From NCBI RefSeq assembly GCF_013391475.1, contig NZ_JACBAZ010000001.1:1-64000 (forward strand): a DNA stretch of 64,000 bases. The letters run 5' to 3'. The translations under genes and the position numbers were made by a program. Source of the DNA: Oceaniferula marina (lineage in GTDB: Bacteria > Verrucomicrobiota > Verrucomicrobiia > Verrucomicrobiales > Akkermansiaceae). Under the pieces are notes generated by a model, which saw nothing but the letters and a program-made list of their open reading frames with translations, was not told where the DNA came from and made no database searches. Positions 40,542 through 50,433 of the stretch are shown piece by piece; the first letter of the stretch is position 1, and each line of letters opens with the position of its first letter.

Positions 40542-43052
40542 ATGAAAGCCATTGTTCCTGCTCTTTTTCTCATCGGTCTGACCGCCGGCTTGTCCGCCCA
40601 GGCTCCAGCACCGCCAAAAGCCAAACCCGCGCCTGTGGTTCCTCCCGCAGCGGCCGCACCGACTGCACTGGTAAAGCCGGCAGCCGTGGAGAAGGCGGAT
40701 GCCACTCCTCAGCCCGAAGATGCGGCAAAGCCAGCCGTCGTCAAACCACCGGTCCGTGCCGCAGTTCCGGCTGACCCTCGGGCCAATCCTCCGGTTCCCA
40801 ATGTGCCGCTGGCCCAACCTGGTTTACCCGCCGGGGTGAATCCTCAGGCTGCTGCGCCTCAAGCAGGTGCGCGCCCCGACCCCAATGCGATTGTATGTGC
40901 TACGGGGCAGGCGATTGATGGCAGCAACTGGGATGATCAGGATGTGGCGGACGAATACACAAAATACACCGGCAAGCGGGTGTTGCTGAGTTCGGCTACC
41001 CAGAACATGGAGATTCGATTTTTACAGCGGGGACCACTGACCAATGCCGAAGCCGCCTCCTTGCTTGAGGAGCAGCTAGGAATGGAGGGCTATGCTTTTG
41101 TTCCCAGTGGCGCCAACAAGGTGAAACTTCTGCCCAAGGCCCAGGGAAGCGCAGTGGGGGCTCCGGAATATGTCGAGGAAATGATCGATGACCCCAGCTT
41201 GATTCCTGATGGGGACGTGTATGTTTCTTACTTCATGCGATTGAATTTTATCAAGCCAGAGGAAGCGGTGAGAACCTTCACCCAGAGTATCCACGGTTTG
41301 GGGCCTGGGGCGAAGATTGCGCCGGTTTTGAATGCCTCGGCCATTATTATTACCGGTAAGGCATCATTTATCCGGAAACTGATCAACCAGAAGCAATACA
41401 TTGATGTGGCTGCTGGTAATGTGGATACCACCTGGGTGCAGTTGCAATACGGGGATGCCGAAGAGGTAGCCGCTACCTTGAATGAAATCATGAACGCCCA
41501 GCAGCAGCGGAAAACCACCGCCGGGGTGACCAATACCGCAGCGCGCACGAACCGGCCTCCGGTTCCCAATGCGGCCAAAACATCCACCCCAGGCGCCTCG
41601 TCTGCTGGGGAAGATATTCCGGTTCAGATTGTTGCCAGTCCGCGCCTGAACAAGATTTTCATCATGGGTCGCCCAGTGGATATTGTATTTGTCGAGGGCT
41701 TGGTTCGTGAGTTTGATGCTCCGCCGAACCGGAATAATTTTATCAAACGCAAGCTGCGTTTCATGATTGCCAGCGATTTTCTTCAGGTGGCCTCAGATGC
41801 GTTGGCTGCGGTTGAACCTCAGGGGACCGGAAGTCAGGGCGGAGCGAGAAATTCCAACCGATCAACCAATCAAAACAGGAATACCAACTCGAACAACAAC
41901 CGGAACACGGGAGGTAATAGCGGTAACCGCAGCGCCGGTGCCGAATCCGTTCAGGAGTTCAATGTGAGTGATGTGCCTGAATCCATGATCGTCGGCAAGA
42001 CGCTGATTGTGGCCGATAACCTGGCCAACAGTATTCTGGTTCAGGGACCACCGGAAAGTTTACGGATCGTATCCGAACTGATCGACAAGCTGGACGGTCG
42101 ACCCCAACAGGTGATGATTTCCACCGTCTTTGGTGATATGTCTCTCGGCAATATGCAGGAATTTGGTATCCAGTGGGGATCCGTTTCCAATGCCGAGGAG
42201 GGCGGTGATAACAGTAAAGCTCTGGGTGCCGGATCGATTAACACGAGCACGAACAACCCGCTGGCCGACTTGGTAGCGCTCAGCACCACGGCTGGATTAA
42301 CCGCCGCAGGTTCCGGAGGACTCAATTTGTATGGTCAGCTCGATAACATCAGCGTGGTCCTGCGGGCCTTGGAAACCCATACCGATTTCAAGGTGCTTTC
42401 CAGACCGACGGTGACCACGGCAAATAACCGGAAGGCGGTTATTTCTTCGGGTCGGCGGATCGCGGTTCCAACCAATACCTTTACGAGCGGAGCGAACGTG
42501 GGAACCACCCAAAGCACCAATATTGAATACCGGGATGTCTTACTGCGTTTCGAAGTGGTCCCTTTGATCAACTCGGAAGAGGAAGTCACGTTGCGTATTT
42601 CCTTACTGAATGAAGATACCCAAGGGTCGCAGATTATCGATGACAATGAGATTCCCACCATTGTTACGGAGTCGATCACCACAACGATTACGGTTCCCAA
42701 CAATAAGACGGTGGTGCTTGGTGGTCTGGTGACCGAGAAGCTGCGCAATGGCACATCCGGAGTTCCGGTGCTCAGCAGCATTCCCTTATTGGGACGCTTG
42801 TTCCGCAGTGATGTCAAGGAAGTCGATTTGCGAGAGTTGCTGATCTTTATGCAACCTCGGATTCTCAACACGGATGCTTCGAAGGCCGCTGCCCAGGCAG
42901 ACATGGAGGGCCGCTACAAGGTGACCCAACCTCTCAAAGAGTTTGCGGATGGACCGGAAGTGCTTCCGTCCCGCGATAGCTCGAAAGGAGGGATGAGCGC
43001 CCCTGCGTCCCAGCAGCCTCGTTCGGGCTTCCGTTATCCAACCCGGCGGTAA
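40542..43052 (+). CDS. gspD: Type II secretion secretin GspD
   Basis: This 836-residue outer-membrane channel protein has a signal peptide (AIVPALFLIGLTAGLSAQ) followed by an unusual Pro/Ala-rich stretch to about residue 105. N-domains follow: an N0/N1-like TGKRVLLSSATQNMEIRF near 145, a repeat near 225-290, a third with an Asn/Arg-rich low-complexity loop near 425-465, and the secretin homology region from about 510, including VPVLSSIPLLGRLFRSDVKEVDLRELLIFMQPRIL near 738-773. The C-terminal tail ends PRSGFRYPTRR. Twelve to fifteen copies should form the outer-membrane pore that releases folded substrates. It ends the operon and is followed by a hairpin. No pilotin gene is evident. Confidence 0.94.
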   Translation: MKAIVPALFLIGLTAGLSAQAPAPPKAKPAPVVPPAAAAPTALVKPAAVEKADATPQPEDAAKPAVVKPPVRAAVPADPRANPPVPNVPLAQPGLPAGVNPQAAAPQAGARPDPNAIVCATGQAIDGSNWDDQDVADEYTKYTGKRVLLSSATQNMEIRFLQRGPLTNAEAASLLEEQLGMEGYAFVPSGANKVKLLPKAQGSAVGAPEYVEEMIDDPSLIPDGDVYVSYFMRLNFIKPEEAVRTFTQSIHGLGPGAKIAPVLNASAIIITGKASFIRKLINQKQYIDVAAGNVDTTWVQLQYGDAEEVAATLNEIMNAQQQRKTTAGVTNTAARTNRPPVPNAAKTSTPGASSAGEDIPVQIVASPRLNKIFIMGRPVDIVFVEGLVREFDAPPNRNNFIKRKLRFMIASDFLQVASDALAAVEPQGTGSQGGARNSNRSTNQNRNTNSNNNRNTGGNSGNRSAGAESVQEFNVSDVPESMIVGKTLIVADNLANSILVQGPPESLRIVSELIDKLDGRPQQVMISTVFGDMSLGNMQEFGIQWGSVSNAEEGGDNSKALGAGSINTSTNNPLADLVALSTTAGLTAAGSGGLNLYGQLDNISVVLRALETHTDFKVLSRPTVTTANNRKAVISSGRRIAVPTNTFTSGANVGTTQSTNIEYRDVLLRFEVVPLINSEEEVTLRISLLNEDTQGSQIIDDNEIPTIVTESITTTITVPNNKTVVLGGLVTEKLRNGTSGVPVLSSIPLLGRLFRSDVKEVDLRELLIFMQPRILNTDASKAAAQADMEGRYKVTQPLKEFADGPEVLPSRDSSKGGMSAPASQQPRSGFRYPTRR

Positions 43053-43059
43053 TCATTTC

Positions 43060-43087
43060 GGATTGCGGTGTCGAGCCACCGCAATCC
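43060..43087 (+). terminator. Stem-loop directly after gspD
   Basis: GGATTGCGGTG (43060-43070) and CACCGCAATCC (43077-43087) pair perfectly over 11 bases with the loop TCGAGC. There is no T run. It lies eight bases after the gspD stop and nine bases before the next ATG, so it may protect or attenuate the secretion operon mRNA. Confidence 0.6.
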
Positions 43088-43095
43088 ATCGTAAG

Positions 43096-44469
43096 ATGAA
43101 TCGAGTTGCCGTTATCAATGTTGTCGGGCTGACCAAGGGGCTGATAGGAGAGCATACCCCGGCGATCTCGGCATTTGCAGGTCGTGGGGACATCTCGTCA
43201 TTTCCTCCGGCGTTTCCGGCGGTGACCTGCACTGCCCAGTCGTCGTATGTAACGGGTCGATCCGTTGCATCCCATGGAATTGTGGGAAATGGTTGGTATG
43301 ACCGCGAAGCTGCGGAAGTGAAGTTCTGGAAACAGAGCAACCACATCGTTCGGGGTGAGAAGTTGTGGGATGAATTGCGTCGTGAGTACCCTGGGTTTAC
43401 CTGCGCCAAGATGTTCTGGTGGTATAACATGTATGCGTCCGTGGATTGGTCGGTGACCCCAAGGCCCATGTATCCGGCGGATGGTAGAAAGGTCTTTGAT
43501 GTTCATACGCAACCGATGGGGATGCGGGAGGAGATCAAATCCGCGCTCGGGGAGTTTCCTTTTCCTTCGTTCTGGGGACCGGCGTCAGGCATTGCCTCAT
43601 CACGCTGGATTGCGGAATCGGCAAAATGGGTGGAAAACAAGCACCAGCCGACGTTGAATCTGGTTTACTTGCCGCATCTCGACTATTGTTTACAGAAGGA
43701 CGGTCCGAATAGCCCCGGGCTTGCCGGGGAGTTGCAAGCGATTGATGAGGTCGTGGGGGATTTGATTTCTTTTTTTCAGAGTCGAGACATTGAGGTGATG
43801 TTGCTTTCCGAGTATGGGATTTCCCCGGTGAACCGACCGGTTCACATCAACCGTGAGTTTCGCAAGCGGGGGTGGATTCAGGTTAAAGACGAGTTGGGGC
43901 GTGAGACTCTGGATGCCGGGGGGAGCAAGGCCTTTGCCGTGGCTGATCACCAGGTGGCTCACATTTATATCAATGATCCAAGCATTCGGGAGGAAGTGCT
44001 GGATTGCCTTAAGCAAATCGATGGAGTGGAGGAAGTCCGCATGCCGGAACAATGGTTTCCTGAAGGTTCTGGTCGTGAGCGGGCGGGGGATCTGATTGCG
44101 GTGGCTGACCACGACGCCTGGTTTACTTACTATTACTGGTTGGATGATGCCTTGGCTCCGGACTTCGCACGATGTGTGGATATTCACCGCAAGCCGGGCT
44201 ATGACCCGGTCGAGCTTTTCCTCGATCCGGATATTCGATTGCCCAAGCTGAAAATTGCACGATTTCTGTTGCGGAAAAAACTCGGTTTCCGCACCTTGCT
44301 GGATGTTATTCCTTTGGATGCTGGATTGGTTCGTGGATCACATGGGCGGGACCGGGTGCCTCGGGATGAACAACCGGTGCTGATTTCCCAAGGGCACGCC
44401 AATGTAGAGCGGGCAGAAGAGGTTTATCAGCGGATCAAACAGGCGGTTGTGGGAGAAGCCGGCGTGTAG
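43096..44469 (+). CDS. Type I phosphodiesterase/nucleotide pyrophosphatase family protein
   Basis: This protein of about 457 residues belongs to the alkaline phosphatase superfamily, nucleotide pyrophosphatase/phosphodiesterase branch. The catalytic threonine region is FPPAFPAVTCTAQSSYVTG (about residues 36-54), with HGIVGNGWYD following. Metal ligands appear in YLPHLDYCLQKDGPNSP near 194-210 and in LLSEYGISPVNRPVHIN near 236-252, and LVRGSHGR near the C-terminus supplies a late ligand. It has no signal peptide, so the enzyme should be cytoplasmic, likely hydrolysing phosphodiester or phosphonate bonds of small molecules. The ATG at 43096 is preferred; an upstream TTG would lie inside the hairpin after gspD. 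Substrate is unknown. Confidence 0.85.
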   Translation: MNRVAVINVVGLTKGLIGEHTPAISAFAGRGDISSFPPAFPAVTCTAQSSYVTGRSVASHGIVGNGWYDREAAEVKFWKQSNHIVRGEKLWDELRREYPGFTCAKMFWWYNMYASVDWSVTPRPMYPADGRKVFDVHTQPMGMREEIKSALGEFPFPSFWGPASGIASSRWIAESAKWVENKHQPTLNLVYLPHLDYCLQKDGPNSPGLAGELQAIDEVVGDLISFFQSRDIEVMLLSEYGISPVNRPVHINREFRKRGWIQVKDELGRETLDAGGSKAFAVADHQVAHIYINDPSIREEVLDCLKQIDGVEEVRMPEQWFPEGSGRERAGDLIAVADHDAWFTYYYWLDDALAPDFARCVDIHRKPGYDPVELFLDPDIRLPKLKIARFLLRKKLGFRTLLDVIPLDAGLVRGSHGRDRVPRDEQPVLISQGHANVERAEEVYQRIKQAVVGEAGV

Positions 44470-44521
44470 GAATCGTCATTTTTACAGACAAAGCCGATGG
44501 ATTAGGGCATTTTAGGAATAG

Positions 44522-45061
44522 ATGGTATCAATGTCACATCCTCAGGCAGAGGCATGGAAAGACTGGCTCAAGGAACATGGAGGGCGGCTTTACATGTATG
44601 CGCGGCAGCGTAGTTCTTGCCGTGAGGATGCTGAAGACATGGTTCAAGATGCCATGGTTCGCTTGTGGCATTACCAGGAAGAACGGGGAAACACCCCCCC
44701 GGATCTGCCACTTGCTTATTCAGTGTTGCGCTTTGTTGCCATGGATTATGGCAAGAAGTTGGGGCGTAAAAAACGCAAAGAGGAAGCGATCATTTTTTTA
44801 CATGACCGTGATGATTATTGGTGTGACTCGAGTGCTGAAGATGATGAGGACGCTCATCTCTTACGTCAGGCTGTCGATAGCTTGGGCGAAAAGCTTCGCG
44901 AAGTCGTGACGCTCAAGGTCTGGGGAGGGCTTACCTTCAATGAAATTGCCGAAACCATGGCGATCTCACCTAACACTGCGGCATCGAGATATCGGTATGC
45001 GCTCGAACAACTCGAACGAAAATTAGAGCATTTGAATCAGCAAGGTCATGGAAGCGCCTAA
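44522..45061 (+). CDS. ECF-type sigma-70 family RNA polymerase sigma factor
   Basis: This 179-residue sigma factor has region 2 (LYMYARQRSSCREDAEDMVQDAMVRLWHYQ, about residues 24-53) and region 4 (SLGEKLREVVTLKVWGGLTFNEIAETMAISPNTAASRYRYALEQLERKL, about 120-168) but no region 3, as in ECF factors. Lys/Arg-rich GKKLGRKKRKEE lies between, and an acidic spacer CDSSAEDDEDAH follows. It overlaps the following gene by 14 bases, so the two are probably translated together; the partner may be its anti-sigma factor. AGGAA lies four to five bases before the ATG. Its target promoters are not known, but it likely controls its own operon. Confidence 0.88.
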   Translation: MVSMSHPQAEAWKDWLKEHGGRLYMYARQRSSCREDAEDMVQDAMVRLWHYQEERGNTPPDLPLAYSVLRFVAMDYGKKLGRKKRKEEAIIFLHDRDDYWCDSSAEDDEDAHLLRQAVDSLGEKLREVVTLKVWGGLTFNEIAETMAISPNTAASRYRYALEQLERKLEHLNQQGHGSA

Positions 45062-45548
45062 AAATATCGAAGAGAAATTGAGCCGATTGATGCCTCCGGC
45101 ATTGAGTGATGGAGCGCAGCAACGTCTCGAGGAGACTCTCGATGACTTGGCCTCATCGCATGGTGAGGATCCTGATGCGCGGCAAGTTACCCAGTCCCGA
45201 GCACCTATTCTGGGCAAGGTATGGAAGGTTGCAGCCTTGCTCACCTTGTTGGCGGTTCCCGCGGTGGTGATTCACCATCAGGATGAGATGTTCCAAGATG
45301 ATGCTTCCCTAGCCTCGATTTCTGATGAAATCCAGGTGCCGGATATGGTCTTGTTGAAATCGGTCAAGTTGATTGACGGTCGCGAAAACGATGGGCTGAT
45401 TGTTCCGGACGACGGCAGCTCACCGCATTACCGCTACCGCTACCGCGTGATTGATGAAGAACAGGTGCAGGACCCCGAGACAGGAACGGTGATCACGCTC
45501 CGGCAACCAAGTCAGGAGGTTGTGACAATCCCTGTAACTGAATTTTAA
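45048..45548 (+). CDS. Probable membrane-bound anti-sigma-type protein
   Basis: This 166-residue protein has a cytoplasmic N-terminal part of about 65 residues (helical, NIEEKLSRLMPPALSDGAQQRLEETL), a single TM helix (WKVAALLTLLAVPAVVIHH, about residues 59-77), and an exported C-terminal part of about 85 residues with a repeated Tyr-Arg motif (HYRYRYRV). No zinc-binding HxxxCxxC anti-sigma motif is visible. Overlap with the sigma gene and the single-TM layout suggest an anti-sigma or accessory role. Function is inference from order and topology. Confidence 0.65.
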   Translation: MEAPKNIEEKLSRLMPPALSDGAQQRLEETLDDLASSHGEDPDARQVTQSRAPILGKVWKVAALLTLLAVPAVVIHHQDEMFQDDASLASISDEIQVPDMVLLKSVKLIDGRENDGLIVPDDGSSPHYRYRYRVIDEEQVQDPETGTVITLRQPSQEVVTIPVTEF

Positions 45549-45556
45549 GTAGATTG

Positions 45557-46360
45557 ATGCTAGTGATGAAATCGATACAGTCATGGACCTTTTTATTATC
45601 CCTCTGTGGTTTGCTGGGGGGCGTATGCGCCCAACAAGAAACGGCTTCCCGCCAGGTGGTTCCTCCTTTACCTCCTTTGCCTGATGCTTCAAAAGAACAG
45701 GCCGAGCAGGCTGTCAGTTTGGGGGTTCAAGTGATCAAGCCGGGCGTTGCTCTTTATGCCCAGCTTCCCAGCTTGCCCAAAGGTAGTGGCTTTTTGTTGA
45801 AGGCCGTTATCCCGGATGGGGCAGCTTCGGTTGCCGGCCTCAAACCCATGGACCTGATTTGGAAGCTCGATGGTCAGATTCTGATCAATGAATCCCAGAT
45901 GCTGGTGCTTCTGGCGATGCATCGACCGGGTGACAAGGTCGAGCTGAGCTACTTCCGTTCTGGCGAAGCCAGGTCTTCCACGTTGACCTTGCAAGCTCGC
46001 TCGGATCAAGAGACGCCTCAGCCGGATTTGTTGGCCATGCCCGTGGCTCCTCCGATGTTGCCGATGCGCGTGATCAGTTATGAGGACCGCTCGGCATCGA
46101 TCAGTGATAAAACTGGTACGGCAACGCTGACTTATCGAGAAGGGAAGCTGTGGTTGAGGGTGGAGTCCGATCAGGGGATCGAAACGTTTAATAATTACGT
46201 GGAATCCTCCAAACAAATGGCCGAAGTTCCTATGGTTTGGCGTAGTCGCTTGCCCGTTTTGCAGCGTTCATTGGAAGAGTCCATTCGGATGCGGCGCTTG
46301 CCCAGAGTGCGGCATGTTCCCAGGAGCCGGACCAAAGCGCGCGTCGCAGGAGGGGAATAG
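45557..46360 (+). CDS. Exported PDZ-domain protein with RHVPR motif
   Basis: This protein of about 267 residues carries a signal peptide (SIQSWTFLLSLCGLLGGVCAQ). A PDZ domain follows at about residues 50-140 (GSGFLLKAVIPDGAASVAGLKPMDLIWKLDGQ), then a linker and a C-terminal domain. No protease domain accompanies the PDZ, so it may be a periplasmic adaptor. Near the end it holds PRVRHVPRSR (46301-46330), followed by eleven residues. The same motif ends protein X of the T2SS operon. It lies eight bases past the preceding stop and is probably co-transcribed with the sigma and one-TM genes. ATGs at 45557 and 45566 are both possible; I use the former. Confidence 0.78.
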   Translation: MLVMKSIQSWTFLLSLCGLLGGVCAQQETASRQVVPPLPPLPDASKEQAEQAVSLGVQVIKPGVALYAQLPSLPKGSGFLLKAVIPDGAASVAGLKPMDLIWKLDGQILINESQMLVLLAMHRPGDKVELSYFRSGEARSSTLTLQARSDQETPQPDLLAMPVAPPMLPMRVISYEDRSASISDKTGTATLTYREGKLWLRVESDQGIETFNNYVESSKQMAEVPMVWRSRLPVLQRSLEESIRMRRLPRVRHVPRSRTKARVAGGE

Positions 46361-46479
46361 AGACCTTGAGCTGCCATTCTTGATCGTGTTTTACGCAAAT
46401 AATGGCGTACTATTCGCTTGATTTGACGGATTAGGATAATAAGATTGCCATTCTGCTCTGATGTTCCCATGATGGCGGC

Positions 46480-48315
46480 ATGCATGCCGATGTAGCGAAA
46501 CTTGTTCAGGCGGGAAGAATCCCGGAAGCCGTAGGTAAAAGATTATCCGAGATCGCTCCTGGCGAGTTTTGTAGCCACAAGGCATGGGGGGCTGGTAAAG
46601 TTGAGAGCTGGGATCTGCAGGCCGGTAAAGTGGTAATCAATTTCGAGCGCCAGCCGAATCAGGAAATGGCATTGAAGTTTGCGATCCAAAAAACAGAACC
46701 CCTTGATTCCGAACATTTTAGTGCACATAAGCTGGAGAATCTCGACCAATTGCGTGAGCTGGTTGAAACCGACCCCGTGGAGCTCGTCAAACGAGTTTTG
46801 GAAAGTCATGGAGGGACGATGTCCCTTGACCAATTGGACCGCGAACTTAGCGGGAGTGTGGTGCCTGAAGCCACCTATAAAAAGTGGTGGGATAAGGCGA
46901 AAAAAGCCCTGCGCGAAAGCCATATTTTCTCCGTTCCTAGTAAGCGTACCGATCCGTTGGTTTTGCGTGCGGATTCCGCCAGTCCACAGGAGACGCTGGT
47001 GATGGAGTTTAGTGATTCCAGAGACCCCCGGGTGAAAATCAAAGCTCTGGAGAACATCCGTAAGAATTTTGCAGTATTTGAAGGCAAAGGCGAAATCCTT
47101 CAGCAGGTGATTGATGAAATCAACGCCTACTGCCTCAAGGGACGCAAGTTGCATCTGAGCACGGTGCTTGAATTTCTCGTGGCCAGGGACGACATCATCG
47201 ATTGTTTCGATGACTTGAACCTTGCGGATAGCGATATCCGTTTGGCTGATGTGATCACCACCGAGCAGGACCGCCTGGTGGATAGCCTGAAGGGGCGCTC
47301 TGCAGCAACTCAGCGCAAGATTTTTGAAACCTTTGAAGATTCCTTCGGTGAAGGCTGGCAGGATGAAATTCTCAAGGTGTTTGATGAAGTCGGATCTCGG
47401 GGTGTCACTGAGATTGCCCGCTTGCTTCAAGAAACCGGAGCCGACGATGTATTTGCGGATCACCTTAAAAAGTCGATCGCCAACCGCTGCCTCGGCCCGG
47501 ATGCCTTGATCTGGTTGTGTCGTGAACGTGAGAAATCAGCTGCAGAGGTCTTTACTTTTGAGACCGGCAACTCGATTCTCAATTTGCTGGATCGTGATCA
47601 CGTTGCCGATGGTCCTAACCGAAGCGTTCGTTTGCGGACGATGCTGATGAGTGATAAAACGTTGATTGCTGATATCCTGGCAGATGCCGATGAGGCAGAA
47701 GCCCGTCAATTCGGTCGTAAACTCTATCAGAGTCAGGTGTTTACCGAGCTCGACCGTAAGTCTTTGATGGCTCGAGTGATTAAAGCCCGCCCGGAAACCC
47801 ATGACTTGGTCACCGGCGAGTTTGAGCGGAAAGTGGAAGGCGTCATTTCTTCCCAGGAGAGCATCGACCGCCGCAAAGCTGATCTCGACAAATTGCTCAA
47901 GGAGCGGATTCCTCAGAATGTTGAGGAAATTAAAATTGCCCGTTCGTATGGTGACCTACGCGAGAATTTCGAATACAAGGCAGCCAAGCAAATGCAGGCT
48001 GTTCTGGCACGTCGTCGCTCGCAGTTGGAAAAAGAGCTCGCTCACGTGCAAGCCACTGATTTTTCGGGTGCGGATACAGCTTGTGTCAACATTGGCACGC
48101 TTGTCACATTGCATGATGATGCAGGCAAGGCCATTCAATACACGGTTCTCGGAGCATGGGATTCGATTCCTGAAGAGAATGTCGTTTCCTATCTTTCCGA
48201 CATCGGGATTGCTCTCATGGGAGCAAAGCCAGGCGAAAGGGTGGAAGTTCGCGATATGGAAACCGAGAAAAACCGCTTCCTTACCGTGAAAACAATCGAA
48301 GCTTACAAAGCATAA
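46480..48315 (+). CDS. GreA-like transcription factor with large N-terminal extension
   Basis: This protein of 611 residues ends in a GreA/GreB-like region of about 150 residues: helical hairpin IKIARSYGDLRENFEYKAAKQMQA near 487-510 (with the acidic tip DLRENFEY like the catalytic D/E tip of GreA) and a C-terminal FKBP-like domain near 525-611 (NIGTLVTLHDDAGKAIQYTVLG). The first 460 residues are rich in helices and I do not recognise them, apart from a small N-terminal beta domain with WGAGKVESWDLQAGKVVINFERQPNQEM near 33-60. Typical GreA is about 158 residues. It is likely to bind the RNA polymerase secondary channel and rescue backtracked complexes. The ATG at 46480 is the first usable start. 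Confidence 0.75.
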   Translation: MHADVAKLVQAGRIPEAVGKRLSEIAPGEFCSHKAWGAGKVESWDLQAGKVVINFERQPNQEMALKFAIQKTEPLDSEHFSAHKLENLDQLRELVETDPVELVKRVLESHGGTMSLDQLDRELSGSVVPEATYKKWWDKAKKALRESHIFSVPSKRTDPLVLRADSASPQETLVMEFSDSRDPRVKIKALENIRKNFAVFEGKGEILQQVIDEINAYCLKGRKLHLSTVLEFLVARDDIIDCFDDLNLADSDIRLADVITTEQDRLVDSLKGRSAATQRKIFETFEDSFGEGWQDEILKVFDEVGSRGVTEIARLLQETGADDVFADHLKKSIANRCLGPDALIWLCREREKSAAEVFTFETGNSILNLLDRDHVADGPNRSVRLRTMLMSDKTLIADILADADEAEARQFGRKLYQSQVFTELDRKSLMARVIKARPETHDLVTGEFERKVEGVISSQESIDRRKADLDKLLKERIPQNVEEIKIARSYGDLRENFEYKAAKQMQAVLARRRSQLEKELAHVQATDFSGADTACVNIGTLVTLHDDAGKAIQYTVLGAWDSIPEENVVSYLSDIGIALMGAKPGERVEVRDMETEKNRFLTVKTIEAYKA

Positions 48316-48374
48316 TTTTCACTAATAAAACAACTTCTAGCTGTGAGCGCTGATGATAATTGATCTAGGCGTGA

Positions 48375-49685
<1,311 letters not shown>

Positions 49686-49730
49686 TTCGATTCATCCCGA
49701 GTCGAGAGGAAACCTGATATTTCCCTACAG

Positions 49731-49761
49731 CCTCCGCCCGTGACCGGGCGGAGGTTTTTTT
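49731..49761 (+). terminator. Intrinsic terminator of eno
   Basis: CCTCCGCCCG (49731-49740) and CGGGCGGAGG (49745-49754) form a perfect 10-bp stem with the loop TGAC, followed directly by seven T residues. It is one of the strongest terminators in the window. Confidence 0.96.
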
Positions 49762-49863
49762 GTGGGGTCGTCCGGCAGGGCAGGTAGGCTGATCATTCTT
49801 GGCTCGGGCTCCGGATGCTGCTTGGCCATTGACTATTGCGTGGCTTGAGACTAATGCAATGAC

Positions 49864-50433
49864 ATGCGACGTCGAGGAAGAGACGGGGAAGCCCGTGAAA
49901 ACAAACATGCACGTGGTGGCCGCCCGAATAAATCACGCCCTGAGGAAGACCTCTATGATTTGATTGAGGGGAAGGATGCTCCGTTGTTGCTGATTCTCGA
50001 CTGTGTCCAGGATCCTCACAACCTTGGCGCCATTCTCAGGACCGCTGATGGTGCAGGCGTAACGGCCGTGGTGGCACCCCGTGACAAATCCGCGGGGATT
50101 ACCGATACCGTACGGCGGATTTCGGTTGGGGCTGCGGACCATGTTCCCTTTATTCAGGTGACCAACCTTTCGCGGACGATGACACGTCTCAAGGAATCGG
50201 GCGTCTGGTTGGTCGGGACCAGCGATGCGGGAACCCAGAGTTTGTATGAAACTTCACTGACGGGGCCGCTCGGGATTGTGATGGGGGCCGAAGGAACCGG
50301 AATGCGACGCTTGACCGAAGACCAATGTGATTTTCTGATTCAGATTCCGATGGCCGGAAAAGTCGAGTGCCTCAACGTCAGTGTGGCAACGGCTGTCTGC
50401 CTCTATGAAGCAGTTCGGCAACGCTTGGGCTAG
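49864..50433 (+). CDS. TrmH/SpoU-family RNA 2'-O-methyltransferase (short form)
   Basis: This 189-residue SPOUT methyltransferase uses AdoMet to methylate a ribose 2'-OH in tRNA or rRNA. The three knot motifs are present: [18 protein letters not shown] (about residues 54-71), [14 protein letters not shown] (about 138-151) and [22 protein letters not shown] (about 160-181). It lacks the 70-80-residue L30e-like substrate-binding domain of RlmB-type enzymes and begins with a basic, probably disordered 30 residues ([20 protein letters not shown]). It may therefore be RlmB-like with a replaced substrate-binding part, or a minimal TrmL/TrmH-type enzyme. It follows the eno terminator and is probably its own unit. 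Confidence 0.85.
   Translation: MRRRGRDGEARENKHARGGRPNKSRPEEDLYDLIEGKDAPLLLILDCVQDPHNLGAILRTADGAGVTAVVAPRDKSAGITDTVRRISVGAADHVPFIQVTNLSRTMTRLKESGVWLVGTSDAGTQSLYETSLTGPLGIVMGAEGTGMRRLTEDQCDFLIQIPMAGKVECLNVSVATAVCLYEAVRQRLG

Noticed and set aside
43063-43095. TTG start for the phosphodiesterase gene
   Set aside because: It would lie inside a perfect hairpin; the ATG at 43096 leads directly into the conserved N-terminus.
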